Notes: a model not told the origin generated them from the sequence alone. A stretch of 64,000 nt of DNA from Agromyces italicus DSM 16388 (GCF_000421545.1 NZ_ATXF01000009.1:1-64000); one strand, 5' to 3'. Positions 9,372 through 22,184 are shown, counted from the stretch's first letter. Numbers and translations are program-made.

Positions 9372-11852
9372 CTACGCGTTCCCTTTCCGCAGCATCCGGC
9401 CCTGGGCCCGTTCGCGGTCGATCGGCGCGCCTGCGAGGTAGGCGCGACGCACCGCGCCCTGCAATTCGCGGCCGTCGTACGGCGTCACGGGGTGTCGGTG
9501 TTCGAGGCTCGCGGCGTCGACCGTGAACGTCTCGTCGGGCGCGAACACGGCGAAGTCGGCTGCGCCGCCCTCGGTGATCCGACCCTTCGTCGTGAGGCCG
9601 ACGCGTTCGGCCGGCTTCGCCGACATCCATTCGACGACCCGCTCGAGCGCGATGCCCCGGGCGCGTGCCTCCGTCCAGATGAGCGGGAGCCCGAGCTGAA
9701 GGCTCGCGATGCCGCCCCAGGCGAGCTCGAAGTCGCCGTCGCCGGCGTACTTGAGTTCGGGCGTCGACGGCGAGTGGTCGGAGACGATGAAGTCGATCAC
9801 CCCGTCGGCGAGACCCTGCCAGAGGGCGTCGCGGTTCGCGTCCTCCCGGATCGGCGGGCAGCACTTGAACGCCGTCGCCCCAGCGGGCACGTCCTCGGCG
9901 AACAGGGTGAGGTAGTGCGGACACGTCTCGACGCTGAGATCCGTGCCCGCGGCCTTGGCCGCCGCGATCTGCCCGATCGAGTCGGCGGAGCTGAGGTGCA
10001 GCACGTGCGCGCGGGCACCGGTGCGGGTCGCCCGTTCGATCACGTCGGCGATCGCCCGGTCTTCGGCCTCGTGGGGGCGCGAAGCGAGGAAGTCGGCGTA
10101 GCCGGGCCCACCCGTGTGCGGTGCGGCGTCGATGACGTGGGCGTCTTCGGCGTGCACGACGAGCAGCGAGTCGGCGGCGGCGATGACCCGCATCGCCTGC
10201 TCCATCTCGTCGGCCGTGACCTGGGGGAACTCGTCGACGCCCGAGTGCAGCAGGAAGCACTTGAACCCGAAGACGCCCTCGCCCACGAGCGGTTCGAGCT
10301 CGTCGAGGTTGCCGGGGATGACGCCGCCCCAGAAGCCGACGTCGACGAAGGTCTGGCCGGCCGCCGCCGCACGCTTCTCGTCGAGGGCGGCGACCGACAC
10401 CGTCGGCGGAATGCTGTTCAGCGGCATGTCGATGATCGTGGTCACTCCCCCGGCCGCGGCGGCGCGGGTCGCCGAGGCGAACCCCTCCCACTCGGTGCGG
10501 CCCGGCTCGTTGACGTGCACGTGCGTGTCGACGAGTCCGGGGATGAGCACCTCGTCGGCGGCGAGCTCCTCGATCACGTCGCCGACGAGCGCGGTGCCGA
10601 GCGGGGCGATCCGGGTGACGACGCCGCCCATGACGCCGATCTCGGCGGCCGTGAAACGGCCGTCGACAAGCGCACGTTCGGCGCGCAGCACGCGGTCGAA
10701 CCGGGTGCCGGATGCTTCGGGGCCGGCGCCGCTCGCGAATTCGCGCCCGAGCTCGGCAGCGAGTCGTTCGAGTAGTTCGCCCGCGCCGGCGATGCTGCGC
10801 GCCGCGTCGGGCTCGAGCTCCGCGAGCGACCTGGACCAGGCGAAACCCGCCGCCGACAGTTCGTCGATGCCGAGCTCGGAACGCCCCGAGACCGCGTAGG
10901 CGGGCACGCCGGCCGCCGCCGCCGCACGGGCGACGCCGACGGGCGTCTTTCCCATCAGGCTCTGCGCGTCGAGGCTGCCTTCGCCGGTGACGACCGCGTC
11001 AGCACCCACGAGGAGTCCGGCGAGGCCGGTGAACTCGAGCACGACGTCGATGCCGGGGCGGCGAACCGCACCGAGCACGGCGATGGCGGCGAAGCCGACC
11101 CCGCCTGCGGCGCCGGCGCCCGGTTCGACGGCGGCCTCCCCGGCACCGGGCAGCACCCCGTCGAGCACCTCGACGAAGCGGGCGAGCGCCGCGTCGAGCG
11201 CCGCGACGTCGGCCGCCGAGGCGCCCTTCTGCGGGCCGAACACCGCGGCAGCGCCGTCGGCGCCGAGCAGCGGGTTGTCGACGTCGCTCGCGAGCACGAT
11301 CTGCGCGGCTGCGAGCCGCGGGTCGAGCCCCGAGAGGTCGATCTCCGCGATCCCCGACAGCGCGCCGCCGCCGCCGGGCAGCTGCGCGCCCGAGGCATCC
11401 GTCAATCTGGCACCCAGGCCCTGAAGCAGCCCCGCGCCGCCATCCGACGAGGCGCTGCCGCCGATGCCGAGCACGAGCTCGCGGCAGCCCGCGTCGAGCG
11501 CGGCGCGCACGAGCTCGCCCGTGCCGCGGCTCGAGGCGCCGAGCGGGTCGGGCCGGCCGCCGGGCAGGAGGTCGAGCCCCGAGGCGCGCGCCATCTCGAT
11601 CACCGCCTGAGTGCCGCGCACGGCGAAGGCCGCCTCGACCGGTGCTCCGGTCGGCCCGGTGACCTTCGCGGTGCGCAGTTCGAACCCCGCGGCGACCGCC
11701 GCGTCGAGCGTGCCCTCGCCGCCGTCGGCGACCGGCACCGTCACGATCTCGAACCCCGGGTCGACCGACCGCAGTCCGGCGGCCACGCGCTGCGCGACCT
11801 CGGGTGCGGTCAGCGAGCCCTTGAACTTGTCGGGTGCGACGACGATGCGCAT
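9372..11852 (-). CDS. Fused glycerate kinase-allantoinase
   Basis: One 826-residue frame holding two complete enzymes. Residues 1 to about 375 are a class-II-type glycerate kinase (MRIVVAPDKFKGSL, PVADGGEGT, GIGGSASSDGG), converting glycerate to a phosphoglycerate. Residues about 384-826 are allantoinase: metal-binding DTHVHVNEPGR, carboxylatable Lys in GFKCFLLHSG, HAED, VLHLSS and SDHSPS; it opens allantoin to allantoate. The joint (EASGTRFDRVLRAERALVDG) has no stop and no ATG. The only possible internal start is a GTG at 10691 without a ribosome binding site, which would cut into the first strand. The ATG at 11852 lies ten bases after the gcl stop. Fusion may couple entry to and exit from the pathway, or simply reflect a deletion of the intergenic region. 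Confidence 0.85.
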   Translation of the reverse strand: MRIVVAPDKFKGSLTAPEVAQRVAAGLRSVDPGFEIVTVPVADGGEGTLDAAVAAGFELRTAKVTGPTGAPVEAAFAVRGTQAVIEMARASGLDLLPGGRPDPLGASSRGTGELVRAALDAGCRELVLGIGGSASSDGGAGLLQGLGARLTDASGAQLPGGGGALSGIAEIDLSGLDPRLAAAQIVLASDVDNPLLGADGAAAVFGPQKGASAADVAALDAALARFVEVLDGVLPGAGEAAVEPGAGAAGGVGFAAIAVLGAVRRPGIDVVLEFTGLAGLLVGADAVVTGEGSLDAQSLMGKTPVGVARAAAAAGVPAYAVSGRSELGIDELSAAGFAWSRSLAELEPDAARSIAGAGELLERLAAELGREFASGAGPEASGTRFDRVLRAERALVDGRFTAAEIGVMGGVVTRIAPLGTALVGDVIEELAADEVLIPGLVDTHVHVNEPGRTEWEGFASATRAAAAGGVTTIIDMPLNSIPPTVSVAALDEKRAAAAGQTFVDVGFWGGVIPGNLDELEPLVGEGVFGFKCFLLHSGVDEFPQVTADEMEQAMRVIAAADSLLVVHAEDAHVIDAAPHTGGPGYADFLASRPHEAEDRAIADVIERATRTGARAHVLHLSSADSIGQIAAAKAAGTDLSVETCPHYLTLFAEDVPAGATAFKCCPPIREDANRDALWQGLADGVIDFIVSDHSPSTPELKYAGDGDFELAWGGIASLQLGLPLIWTEARARGIALERVVEWMSAKPAERVGLTTKGRITEGGAADFAVFAPDETFTVDAASLEHRHPVTPYDGRELQGAVRRAYLAGAPIDRERAQGRMLRKGNA

Positions 11853-11862
11853 CGTGGCTCGC

Positions 11863-13671
<1,809 letters not shown>

Positions 13672-13724
13672 GGGAGTACTCCTGGACGTTTCGAAGATGA
13701 GAAGAGTGGATGCCGCGGGGCGCG

Positions 13725-14603
13725 CTATTCGCGACCGGCGAGCTCGGCCGTGAGCTTGAAGAGCCCCGAGTGGTCGAGCGCGCCGTCGCCTCGGGCGACG
13801 AGCGAGGTGACCAGCTGGGCGACCGCCGAGCCGAGCGGAACGGAGATGCCGGCCTGGCGTGCGGCGGCGGTGACGATGCCCAGGTCCTTGTTGTGGAGCG
13901 CGAGGCGGAATCCGGGGGCGAAGTCGCGGTTCAGCATCTTCTGCCCCTTCTGGTCGAGGACCTTGGAGCCGGCGAGACCGCCGCCGAGGACCTGGAGCGC
14001 GGCGTCGGTGTCGACGCCGAAGGCTTCGAGGAAGACGACCGCCTCTGCGAGCGCCTGGATGTTCACGGCGACGATGAGCTGGTTGGCCGCCTTGACGGTC
14101 TGGCCGGCACCGGCCGGGCCGACGTGCACGATGGTCTTGCCGATGCCCTCGAGCACGGGCAGCGCCTTCGCGAAGTCGGCCTCACTGCCGCCGACCATGA
14201 TCGAGAGCACGCCGCCGATGGCCCCCTGCTCGCCGCCCGAGACGGGCGCGTCGACCGCGCCGAAACCGGCTGCGACGGCCTCCTCGGCGAGCTCCTTGGC
14301 GACATCGGGGCGGATCGACGAGTTGTCGATCCAGAGCGCACCCGGCTTGGCGTTGGCGAACACGCCGCCCTCGCCGCGCACGACGCCTTCGACGTCGGGC
14401 GAGTCGGGCACCATCGTGATGACGACGTCGGCGTCGTGCACGGCATCGGCGATGCTCGAGGCACCCTGGCCGCCCGCGGCGACGAGCGCGTCGATGGGCG
14501 CCTGGCTGCGATTGAAGCCGGTGACCTCGTGGCCCGCGGCGACGAGGTTCTTGGCCATGGGCAGGCCCATGATTCCGAGGCCGATGATCGCGATCTTGCT
14601 CAT
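13725..14603 (-). CDS. glxR: Tartronate semialdehyde reductase
   Basis: A 292-residue NAD(P)-dependent beta-hydroxyacid dehydrogenase that reduces tartronate semialdehyde to glycerate. The Rossmann motif [13 protein letters not shown] is at residues 7-19, the substrate loop [11 protein letters not shown] near 120, and the catalytic Lys in VKAANQ near 170. Length and sequence match GarR/GlxR. The ATG at 14603 was chosen at the Rossmann start; an in-frame extension to 15824 reads antisense-like low-complexity sequence over hyi. Located between hyi and gcl in the glyoxylate operon. Confidence 0.95.
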   Translation of the reverse strand: MSKIAIIGLGIMGLPMAKNLVAAGHEVTGFNRSQAPIDALVAAGGQGASSIADAVHDADVVITMVPDSPDVEGVVRGEGGVFANAKPGALWIDNSSIRPDVAKELAEEAVAAGFGAVDAPVSGGEQGAIGGVLSIMVGGSEADFAKALPVLEGIGKTIVHVGPAGAGQTVKAANQLIVAVNIQALAEAVVFLEAFGVDTDAALQVLGGGLAGSKVLDQKGQKMLNRDFAPGFRLALHNKDLGIVTAAARQAGISVPLGSAVAQLVTSLVARGDGALDHSGLFKLTAELAGRE

Positions 14604-14659
14604 GTGATGGTCCTTCTGTTCGCGTGCTGCGCTGGGTGCGTGTCGTGGGGTGCGGCCGG

Positions 14660-15478
14660 TCAGGCGGTCGCGGGGGTCTCGCTGCCGACCGTGTCGACGG
14701 TGAGCCACGTGAAGGCCTCGTCGATGGGCGCCTTGTACTCGAGGCCGATCGGGCCGTCGTATCCGAGTTCGCGGCTGCGGGCGATCCACGCCTCGAGCGG
14801 GAGGTCGCCGGTGCCGGGCGCCCCGCGGCCCGGTGCGTCGGCGATCTGGATGTGCCCGAAGGAGGCGGCGTGCGCCTCGATCACGGCGGCCACGTCGTCG
14901 CCGTTCACCGCCAGGTGGTAGAAGTCGGCGAGGAGCTTCACGTTGCGGGCGCCGGTCGCCTCGCGCACGGCGTCGATCACCTGGAGCGCGTCGGCCGCCT
15001 TCAGCAGCGGATAGCGGTCGGCACCGCTCACCGGCTCGAGCAGCACGGTGCCGCCGATCGCGGCGACCGCCTCGGCCGCCGCCGCGAGGTTCTCGACCGC
15101 CGCGCCGTCTTGCACCTCGGGAGCGACCCCCTCGATGCGGTTGCCGTAGAGCGCGTTGAACGCCCGCGTGCCGAGCGCGTCGCCGATGCCGGCCACGACC
15201 GCGAGGTTGTCGCGGAACGCGCTCGAGCGCTCGGGCCACGACACCAGCCCGCGGTCGCCGCCGGGCATGTCGCCCGCGTTGAAGTTCAGACCGGTGAGCG
15301 CGACGCCGGCGTCGCGGATCGCGCCGATGAAGGCGTCGACGTCGCGGTCGGCGGGCACCGACTCGGCGAACGGCCACCAGAACTCGACGGCGTCGAAGCC
15401 CGCGGCCTTGGCGGCGGCGGGGCGCTCGAGCAGGGGCAACTCGGTGAGGAGGATCGAGCAGTTGACCGTGTACGTCAT
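14660..15478 (-). CDS. hyi: Hydroxypyruvate isomerase
   Basis: A 272-residue TIM-barrel isomerase interconverting hydroxypyruvate and tartronate semialdehyde. Family features include the start MTYTVNCSILLTELPLLERP, the metal-site strand GTVLLEPVSG, IQIADAPGRGAPGTG and the C-terminal IGLEYKA. It is the first gene of the glyoxylate-to-glycerate operon; upstream lies a perfect copy of the purine-regulon operator (15503-15517) about 25 bases from the start codon. Confidence 0.93.
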   Translation of the reverse strand: MTYTVNCSILLTELPLLERPAAAKAAGFDAVEFWWPFAESVPADRDVDAFIGAIRDAGVALTGLNFNAGDMPGGDRGLVSWPERSSAFRDNLAVVAGIGDALGTRAFNALYGNRIEGVAPEVQDGAAVENLAAAAEAVAAIGGTVLLEPVSGADRYPLLKAADALQVIDAVREATGARNVKLLADFYHLAVNGDDVAAVIEAHAASFGHIQIADAPGRGAPGTGDLPLEAWIARSRELGYDGPIGLEYKAPIDEAFTWLTVDTVGSETPATA

Positions 15479-15502
15479 CTTCGACTTCTTTCGTGGGGAC
15501 GT

Positions 15503-15517
15503 TTCCGTATTCCGGAA
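15503..15517. promoter_or_regulatory. Perfect purine-regulon operator before hyi
   Basis: TTCCGTATTCCGGAA, a perfect TTCCG-N5-CGGAA inverted repeat, sits in the AT-rich promoter region of hyi-glxR-gcl-glxK/allB, 25 bases before the start codon. Binding by the IclR protein encoded at 21250 is an inference. The rest of the gap to 15759 holds the allE terminator and no supported gene. Confidence 0.7.
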
Positions 15518-15685
15518 GAATTTTTTTGCTGTATGAAATGATAAGTGGAGACGTGCACGACGTCAACCCACGCGCCCCTTTCGCCCGATCTCGCATCGTG
15601 ATGTCGCACGAATCGTCGACTCGAGCGCCCGTTGCCGACGATTTGCGCGACATCGCGGCCGCGGATGCGGGATGGGCGGACACGA

Positions 15686-15726
15686 CGAAGCGCCCGGCGA
15701 CTGACCTCTCGTCGCCGGGCGCTTCG
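15686..15726 (-). terminator. Terminator hairpin after allE
   Basis: A perfect 15-bp stem (CGAAGCGCCCGGCGA and complement) with an 11-base loop, ending the maeB-aceB-DUF6986-allE operon on the minus strand. Confidence 0.8.
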
Positions 15727-15759
15727 CGCGCGTGCCCGCGGGGCACCCGCAGCAGGGTC

Positions 15760-16572
15760 TCAGCTGAGCCGGATCTGCCGGTTGACGTCCTTGTAGAGGA
15801 GGTAGCGGAACGGACCGGGCCCACCCGCGTAGCAGGCCTGCGGGCAGAAGGCCCGCAGCCACATGAAGTCGCCGGCCTCGACCTCGACCCAGTCGTCGTT
15901 GAGCCGGTAGACGGCCTTGCCCTCGAGCACGAAGAGCCCGTGCTCCATGACGTGCGTCTCGGCGAACGGGATCGAGCCGCCGGGCTGGAACGTCACGATG
16001 TTCACGTGCATGTCGTGCGCGAGATCGTCAGGGTCGACGAAGCGCGTGGTCGCCCATGCACCGTTCGTGCCGGGCATCTCGCGCGGCACGACATCCTGAT
16101 CGCGCGTGACGAACGAGGCCGGCGCGGCGATGCCGTCGACGGGCTCGTACGCCTTGCGGATCCACTGGAAGCCCGTGAGCTCGTCGCCCGGGTTCGCGAG
16201 CGACCAGTTCGTGCCGGCGGCGAGATAGGCGTATCCTCCGGCGCCGAGCACGTGCCGTTCGCCCTCGAGCGTCAGAACGAGTTCGCCGGCGGTGACGAAC
16301 ACGACCCCTTCGACGCCCGGCTCGACCTCGGGCCGCTCGGCCCCGCCGCCCGGCTCGATCTCGACGATCAGCTGCGAGAAGGTCGTCGCGAAGCCGGCGA
16401 TCGGGCGGGCGATGATCCAGGAACGGGTCTTCGAGAAGCCCGGCAGGTTGCTCGTGACGATGTCGCGCAGCACGCCCTTCGGGATGACCGTGTACGCCTC
16501 CTTCACGATCGCGCGATCGGTCAGGAGTTCGGTCTGCGCGGGCAGTCCGCCCGCGGGGGTGAAGTAGCTCAT
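15760..16572 (-). CDS. allE: (S)-Ureidoglycine aminohydrolase
   Basis: A 270-residue bicupin that removes ammonia from S-ureidoglycine to give S-ureidoglycolate. Two cupin folds are visible; the C-terminal one carries the metal-site pattern ETHVMEHGLFVLEGKAVY and FMWLRAFCPQACYAGG typical of AllE/UglY. The ATG at 16572 starts MSYFTPAGGLPAQTELLTDRA, the family start, and has GGAAGGAA upstream. Its presence implies an allantoate amidohydrolase that yields ureidoglycine, but no such gene is in the window. It is the last gene of the malic enzyme-malate synthase-DUF6986 operon. Confidence 0.94.
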   Translation of the reverse strand: MSYFTPAGGLPAQTELLTDRAIVKEAYTVIPKGVLRDIVTSNLPGFSKTRSWIIARPIAGFATTFSQLIVEIEPGGGAERPEVEPGVEGVVFVTAGELVLTLEGERHVLGAGGYAYLAAGTNWSLANPGDELTGFQWIRKAYEPVDGIAAPASFVTRDQDVVPREMPGTNGAWATTRFVDPDDLAHDMHVNIVTFQPGGSIPFAETHVMEHGLFVLEGKAVYRLNDDWVEVEAGDFMWLRAFCPQACYAGGPGPFRYLLYKDVNRQIRLS

Positions 16573-16581
16573 TCGTGTTCC

Positions 16582-16600
16582 TTCCGGGTGGGGCCCGGAA
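16582..16600 (-). other. Hairpin overlapping the allE ribosome binding site
   Basis: TTCCGGG and CCCGGAA flank a five-base loop directly upstream of allE. On the mRNA the 3' arm includes the start of the GGAAGGAA ribosome binding site. Could damp allE translation; no function is shown. Confidence 0.4.
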
Positions 16601-16647
16601 TGCTCGGGTCCTCGTGGATCGACGGTGTGGCGGGGCATCCGCTCAGT

Positions 16648-17967
16648 TCAATTCGCGACGTTCGCGACATTCGCGACGTTCGCGACATGCTCGACGCTCG
16701 CGAGCTTCGGGTGGGCGAGCAGCGCGAGCGCCCGCCGGTCGATGCCGACGTCGGCGACGATCTCCGGCTCGGCGACGGCGCCGCACTCGACGCCGCGCAG
16801 CACGAAGTCGGCGAGTGCTCGCGCGGTGGCCGGCTCGTCGAGCACGGCGCCCGGGGTGCGCTCGAGGTAGTTCCGCAGTCGCACGGATGCCTCGGGGTAC
16901 CCCTCGCGGAAGAAGGCGTAGCTCGCGAGGTACCGGGTCGGCAGCTGGTGGGCGTGCAGGTCCCAGCCCTGGTAGAAACCACGCTCGAGCGAGCGGCGCA
17001 CGAGGCGCGCGTGCAGGCGCCAGGCCCCTTCGGTGCGGTCGCCGATCGGCAGGATGTTCGTCGAACCGTCGGAGAGCCGGATGCCGGTGCCCGCCACGGC
17101 GAGCTGCATGATCTCCTTGGCGAGGTCGGCGACGGGGTGCTCCATCGACTGGTAGCGCGCGGCGATCTGCAGCGAGGCGCTGTAGTCGTACGTGCCGTAG
17201 TGCAGTGAACTGATGCGACCGGGGGCGGCCGCAGCCAGCTGCGCGACCGGCGAGGTGCCGTCGGCACCGATGATGAGCTGCGGCGTCTCGACCTGCACCT
17301 CGAACCGCAGCCGGCCGTCGGGCAGCCCGTGCGCGCGCTCGAGCGCCGTGACGATGTCGACCATCGCCTCGACCTGCGCGACCGTCGACACCTTCGGCAG
17401 GGTGAGCACGAGTCCGCTCGGCAGTTCGCCGAGTTCGGCGAGACGGCTCACGAAGAGATCGAGGGTGCGGATGCCACGCGCCCGCGTCGGCGCCTCGAAG
17501 CACTTGAACCGGATTCCGATGAAGGGCGGTGCCGTCCCGGCGAGCACCGCGGCGACGACCCCGTCGGCCGCGCGCACTGCTTCGGCGTCTTCGGCGGCAT
17601 CGCCGCGGTCGCCGTAGCCGTCCTCGAAGTCGAGGCGCAGGTCTTCGATCGGTTCGCGTTCGAGCTTCTCGGCGACGCGCGGGGCGACGAGGGCGGCGAG
17701 CGCCGGGTCGATGCCGACTCGGGCGGCGAGCGCCTCGAGCCCGCCAGCGGCGGTCGCCGACTCCAGCGCCGCGCGCCCCCAGCGTGCGGGCAGCTCGGGC
17801 GAGAAGGTGTCGGCCGGCACGTACACGGTGTGCACGGGCTGGCGCGAGCCGTCGTCGCCGGGATAGACCGCCTGCAGGAGTTCGTCGGTCGAGGCGAGGC
17901 GCTCGTCGATGCGGGCGAGGTCGCGCGGGGTGAGCGCGGTGCGCGGGGTCGCGTTGCGGTCTGCCAT
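16648..17967 (-). CDS. DUF6986 protein, HpcH/HpaI aldolase-citrate lyase-like
   Basis: A 439-residue TIM-barrel protein of the HpcH/HpaI aldolase/citrate lyase superfamily, most like the DUF6986 group. The metal-site strands are visible in DLRLDFEDGYG (about 113-123) and RFEVQVETPQLI (about 226-237), followed by HYGTYDYSASL. Superfamily members are magnesium-dependent carbon-carbon lyases. The reaction here is unknown. It lies three bases after malate synthase and before allE, so its product probably acts on glyoxylate, ureidoglycolate or a related C2 compound (inference). The C-terminus is extended by an in-frame nine-base tandem repeat (16651-16686) coding for VAN four times. Confidence 0.8.
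   Translation of the reverse strand: MADRNATPRTALTPRDLARIDERLASTDELLQAVYPGDDGSRQPVHTVYVPADTFSPELPARWGRAALESATAAGGLEALAARVGIDPALAALVAPRVAEKLEREPIEDLRLDFEDGYGDRGDAAEDAEAVRAADGVVAAVLAGTAPPFIGIRFKCFEAPTRARGIRTLDLFVSRLAELGELPSGLVLTLPKVSTVAQVEAMVDIVTALERAHGLPDGRLRFEVQVETPQLIIGADGTSPVAQLAAAAPGRISSLHYGTYDYSASLQIAARYQSMEHPVADLAKEIMQLAVAGTGIRLSDGSTNILPIGDRTEGAWRLHARLVRRSLERGFYQGWDLHAHQLPTRYLASYAFFREGYPEASVRLRNYLERTPGAVLDEPATARALADFVLRGVECGAVAEPEIVADVGIDRRALALLAHPKLASVEHVANVANVANVAN
16651..16686 (-). repeat. Nine-base in-frame tandem repeat at a gene end
   Basis: RTTCGCGAC is present four times (16651, 16660, 16669, 16678), coding for Val-Ala-Asn repeats at the very C-terminus of the DUF6986 protein. 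Confidence 0.9.
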
Positions 17968-17970
17968 CCG

Positions 17971-19589
<1,619 letters not shown>

Positions 19590-19593
<4 letters not shown>

Positions 19594-21029
19594 GCGGCCG
19601 CCCCTTCCTCGTCGGTCTCGTTCTCGACCTCGGCCGTGGCGTCTTCGCCACGGTGCGCCGCGGTGGCCACCGCTTCGGCGACCACCCGAGCGACGTCGGG
19701 ATCGAAGACGCTCGGGATGATGTAACTCGCGTTCAGCTCATCATCGCGCACGCACGAGGCGATCGCCTCGGCTGCGGCGACGAGCATCCCCGGTGTGATG
19801 TCGACGGCGCCCGCATCGAGCAGCCCTCGGAAGAACCCGGGGAAGGCGAGCACGTTGTTGATCTGGTTCGGGAAGTCGCTGCGACCGGTCGCCACGACGG
19901 CCGCGTGCCGGGCCGCGATCACGGGGTCGACCTCGGGGTCGGGGTTCGCCATCGCGAAGACGATCGCGTCGTCGGCCATGGTCTGGAGCTCCTGCTCGCC
20001 GAGGAGGTCGGGGGCGCTCACCCCGATGAAGACATCGGCGCCGACGAGGAGTTCGGCGAGCGACCCGCTCGCCCCTCGCTCGTTGGTGTGCTCGGCGATC
20101 CAGGTGCGGTGCGGGTCGGCGTACTGCTCGCCGCGGTGGATCGCGCCGCTGCGACCGCACGCGACGATGTGACGGGCCCCCTCGGCCTGCAACAGCTGGA
20201 TGATGGCCGAGCCGGCTGCACCGACTCCCGAGACGACGATGCGCACGGTGTCGAGTCGCTTCCCCACGACCCGTAGCGCGTTCATGAGGGCCGCGAGGGT
20301 GACGATCGCGGTGCCGTGCTGGTCGTCGTGGAAGACGGGGATGTCGAGTTCTTCGCGGAGGCGACGCTCGATCTCGAAGCAGCGGGGTGCCGCGATGTCC
20401 TCGAGGTTGATGCCGCCGTAGACCGGGGCGAGCGCCTTGACCGTGCGGATGATCTCCTCGGTGTCCTGCGTGTCGAGGGCGACCGGCCAGGCATCGACGT
20501 CGGCGAACTGCTTGAAGAGGGCGGCCTTGCCCTCCATGACCGGGATCGACGCCGTCGCGCCGATGTTGCCGAGGCCGAGCACCGCGGATCCGTCGGTCAC
20601 CACGGCGATCGTGTTGCCCTTCACGGTGAGCCGGCGCGCGTCCGCCGGGTTCTCGGCGATCGCGAGGCAGACGCGTGCGACACCGGGAGTGTAGGCGCGC
20701 GAGAGGTCGTCGCGGTTGCGCAGCGGCGTCTTCGGAACGATCTCGAGCTTGCCTCCGGCGTGCAGCCGGAAGGTGCGGTCGGCGACGTCGTGGACGACGA
20801 CGCCGTCGCGGGCGGCGAGCGCGTCGGCGACCTGGCCGGCATGCTCGGCGCTCACGGCGTAGCACGTCAGGTCGACGAGGACGCGGTCGGTGCTCGACTC
20901 GCTCACGTCGACGGCGGTGACGACGGCGCCGGCGTCGGCGGCGGCGACGACGAGCTGGCTCGTGGCCGTGACGCCCGCTGGGGCTTCGACGCGCAATTGG
21001 ATGGAGTAACCGGGACTGGGATTCGCCAT
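19590..21029 (-). CDS. NAD(P)-dependent malic enzyme with N-terminal ACT domain
   Basis: A 479-residue oxidative decarboxylase turning malate into pyruvate and CO2. Residues 1-85 form an ACT-like regulatory domain (YSIQLRVEAPAGVTATSQLV). The catalytic body shows SRAYTPGVARVCLAI, TVKGNTIAVVTDGSAVLGLG with the catalytic Lys, FHDDQHGTAIV with metal-binding Asp, and the dinucleotide motif GVGAAGSAI. The ATG at 21029 has AAGG upstream and begins at the ACT domain; an upstream ATG at 21062 adds only basic residues. It is the first gene of an operon with malate synthase, DUF6986 and allE; two operator sites precede it. Confidence 0.93.
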
Positions 21030-21072
21030 TGATCGACCTTCTCGACTTCCGCGGCGCTGCACCCGCGGCTGT

Positions 21073-21108
21073 TTCCGTATTACGGATGTTAATATCTGTA
21101 TTTCGGAA
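21073..21108. promoter_or_regulatory. Two tandem purine-regulon operators between maeB and iclR
   Basis: TTCCG-TATTA-CGGAT at 21073-21087 and ATCTG-TATTT-CGGAA at 21094-21108 have starts 21 bases apart, two helical turns. They lie in the AT-rich gap between divergent malic enzyme and iclR, where a regulator could control both its own gene and the operon. Confidence 0.65.
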
Positions 21109-21249
21109 AATCAAGCGGGCTCGGACTCGAGCGGTCGGCACTGTCCCGTCGAGCCGCCGAACTCGCCGGGCAAGGTGCGGTATCTTGGCAGCATCCGGCA
21201 GGTTTTCCGCGATGCGGATACCTGCTGCCGTGACGAGAAGGGACATCGG

Positions 21250-22005
21250 ATGGCGGACAGCCCGACCGAAGGGGTCAAATCCGTTGCGCGGGTCTTCGAC
21301 CTGCTCGAACTGATCGCCGACGCCGGCGGTGACGTCACCCTCAGCGAGCTGTCGACGATGGCCGAACTCCCGCTCCCGACCATCCACCGACTGCTGCGCA
21401 CGCTCGTCGCACTCGGGTACGCCCGCCAACTCGCGAACCGCCGCTACGCCCTCGGGCCGCGCCTGGTGCGACTCGGGGAAGTGGCGAACCGTCAGTTCGG
21501 CCAGCTCGCGAAGCCCCAGCTGAAAGAGCTCGTCGATCGGCTCGGTGAGACCGCGAACCTCGCGACGCTCGACGGCGACCAGGTCATCTACGTCTCGCAG
21601 GCCCCGTCTCCGCACGCCATGCGCATGTTCACCGAGGTCGGCCGCCGCTCGCACCTGCACTCGACCGGCGTCGGAAAGGCGATCCTCGCGCAGTTCGACG
21701 ACGCGACGGTGCGGGACATCATCGCCCGCACCGGCATGCCGCAGGCGACGGTGCACTCGATCGACTCGATCGACGCCCTGCTCGAAGATCTGGCGCTCGT
21801 CCGCCAGCGCGGCTACGCCATCGACGACGGCGAGCAGGAGATCGGCGTGCGCTGCTACGCGATGGCGGTTCCCGGCACCCCGGTGGCGACCGCGGTCTCG
21901 GTCTCGGGACCGGTCGCCCGCGTCGACGAGGACTTCGCCGCCCGCGCGATCCCCGTGCTCACCGAGGTCGTCCACGAGATCGCGGCCGTCACCGCCGCCG
22001 CCTGA
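21250..22005 (+). CDS. IclR-family transcriptional regulator
   Basis: A 251-residue regulator with an N-terminal winged helix-turn-helix (about 10-70; SVARVFDLLELIADAG, LPTIHRLLRTLVALGYA) and a C-terminal GAF-like effector domain (about 90-245; STGVGKAILAQFD, REIGVRCYAMAVPG-type segment). IclR proteins such as AllR control allantoin and glyoxylate genes in enterobacteria and streptomycetes, so control of this island is likely, with glyoxylate or an allantoin-derived effector as the plausible signal. The ATG at 21250 has AGAAGGGA upstream; a longer frame from 21175 lacks a binding site. Divergent from malic enzyme with two operator copies between. Confidence 0.9.
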   Translation: MADSPTEGVKSVARVFDLLELIADAGGDVTLSELSTMAELPLPTIHRLLRTLVALGYARQLANRRYALGPRLVRLGEVANRQFGQLAKPQLKELVDRLGETANLATLDGDQVIYVSQAPSPHAMRMFTEVGRRSHLHSTGVGKAILAQFDDATVRDIIARTGMPQATVHSIDSIDALLEDLALVRQRGYAIDDGEQEIGVRCYAMAVPGTPVATAVSVSGPVARVDEDFAARAIPVLTEVVHEIAAVTAAA

Positions 22006-22009
22006 CCGT

Positions 22010-22184
22010 TCGAGGAGCGAGCGCACTCCGCGGGTTGAGGAGCGAGCGCATTCCGCGGGTTGAGGAGCGAGCGCATCCCGCGGGTTGAGGAGCGAGCGCA
22101 TGCCGCGGGTTGAGGAGCGAGCGCATCCCGCGGGTTGAGGAGCGAGCGCATCCCGCGGGTTGAGGAGCGAGCACAGCGAGCGTC
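22010..22184. repeat. 25-bp tandem repeat, seven copies
   Basis: The unit TTGAGGAGCGAGCGCATCCC plus GCGGG repeats with starts at 22010, 22035, 22060, 22085, 22110, 22135 and 22160; the first and last copies are divergent. It immediately follows the iclR stop. The unit equals the left arm of the inverted-repeat element at 22158-22243, which seems to have been amplified. Confidence 0.95.

Noticed and set aside
19741-22101. 786-codon minus-strand frame spanning iclR and part of malic enzyme
   Set aside because: It crosses two recognised genes in other frames and reads through the 25-bp tandem repeat; an artefact of GC bias.
22010-22184. CRISPR array after iclR
   Set aside because: Copies are directly abutting with no spacers and there are no cas genes; it is a simple tandem repeat.
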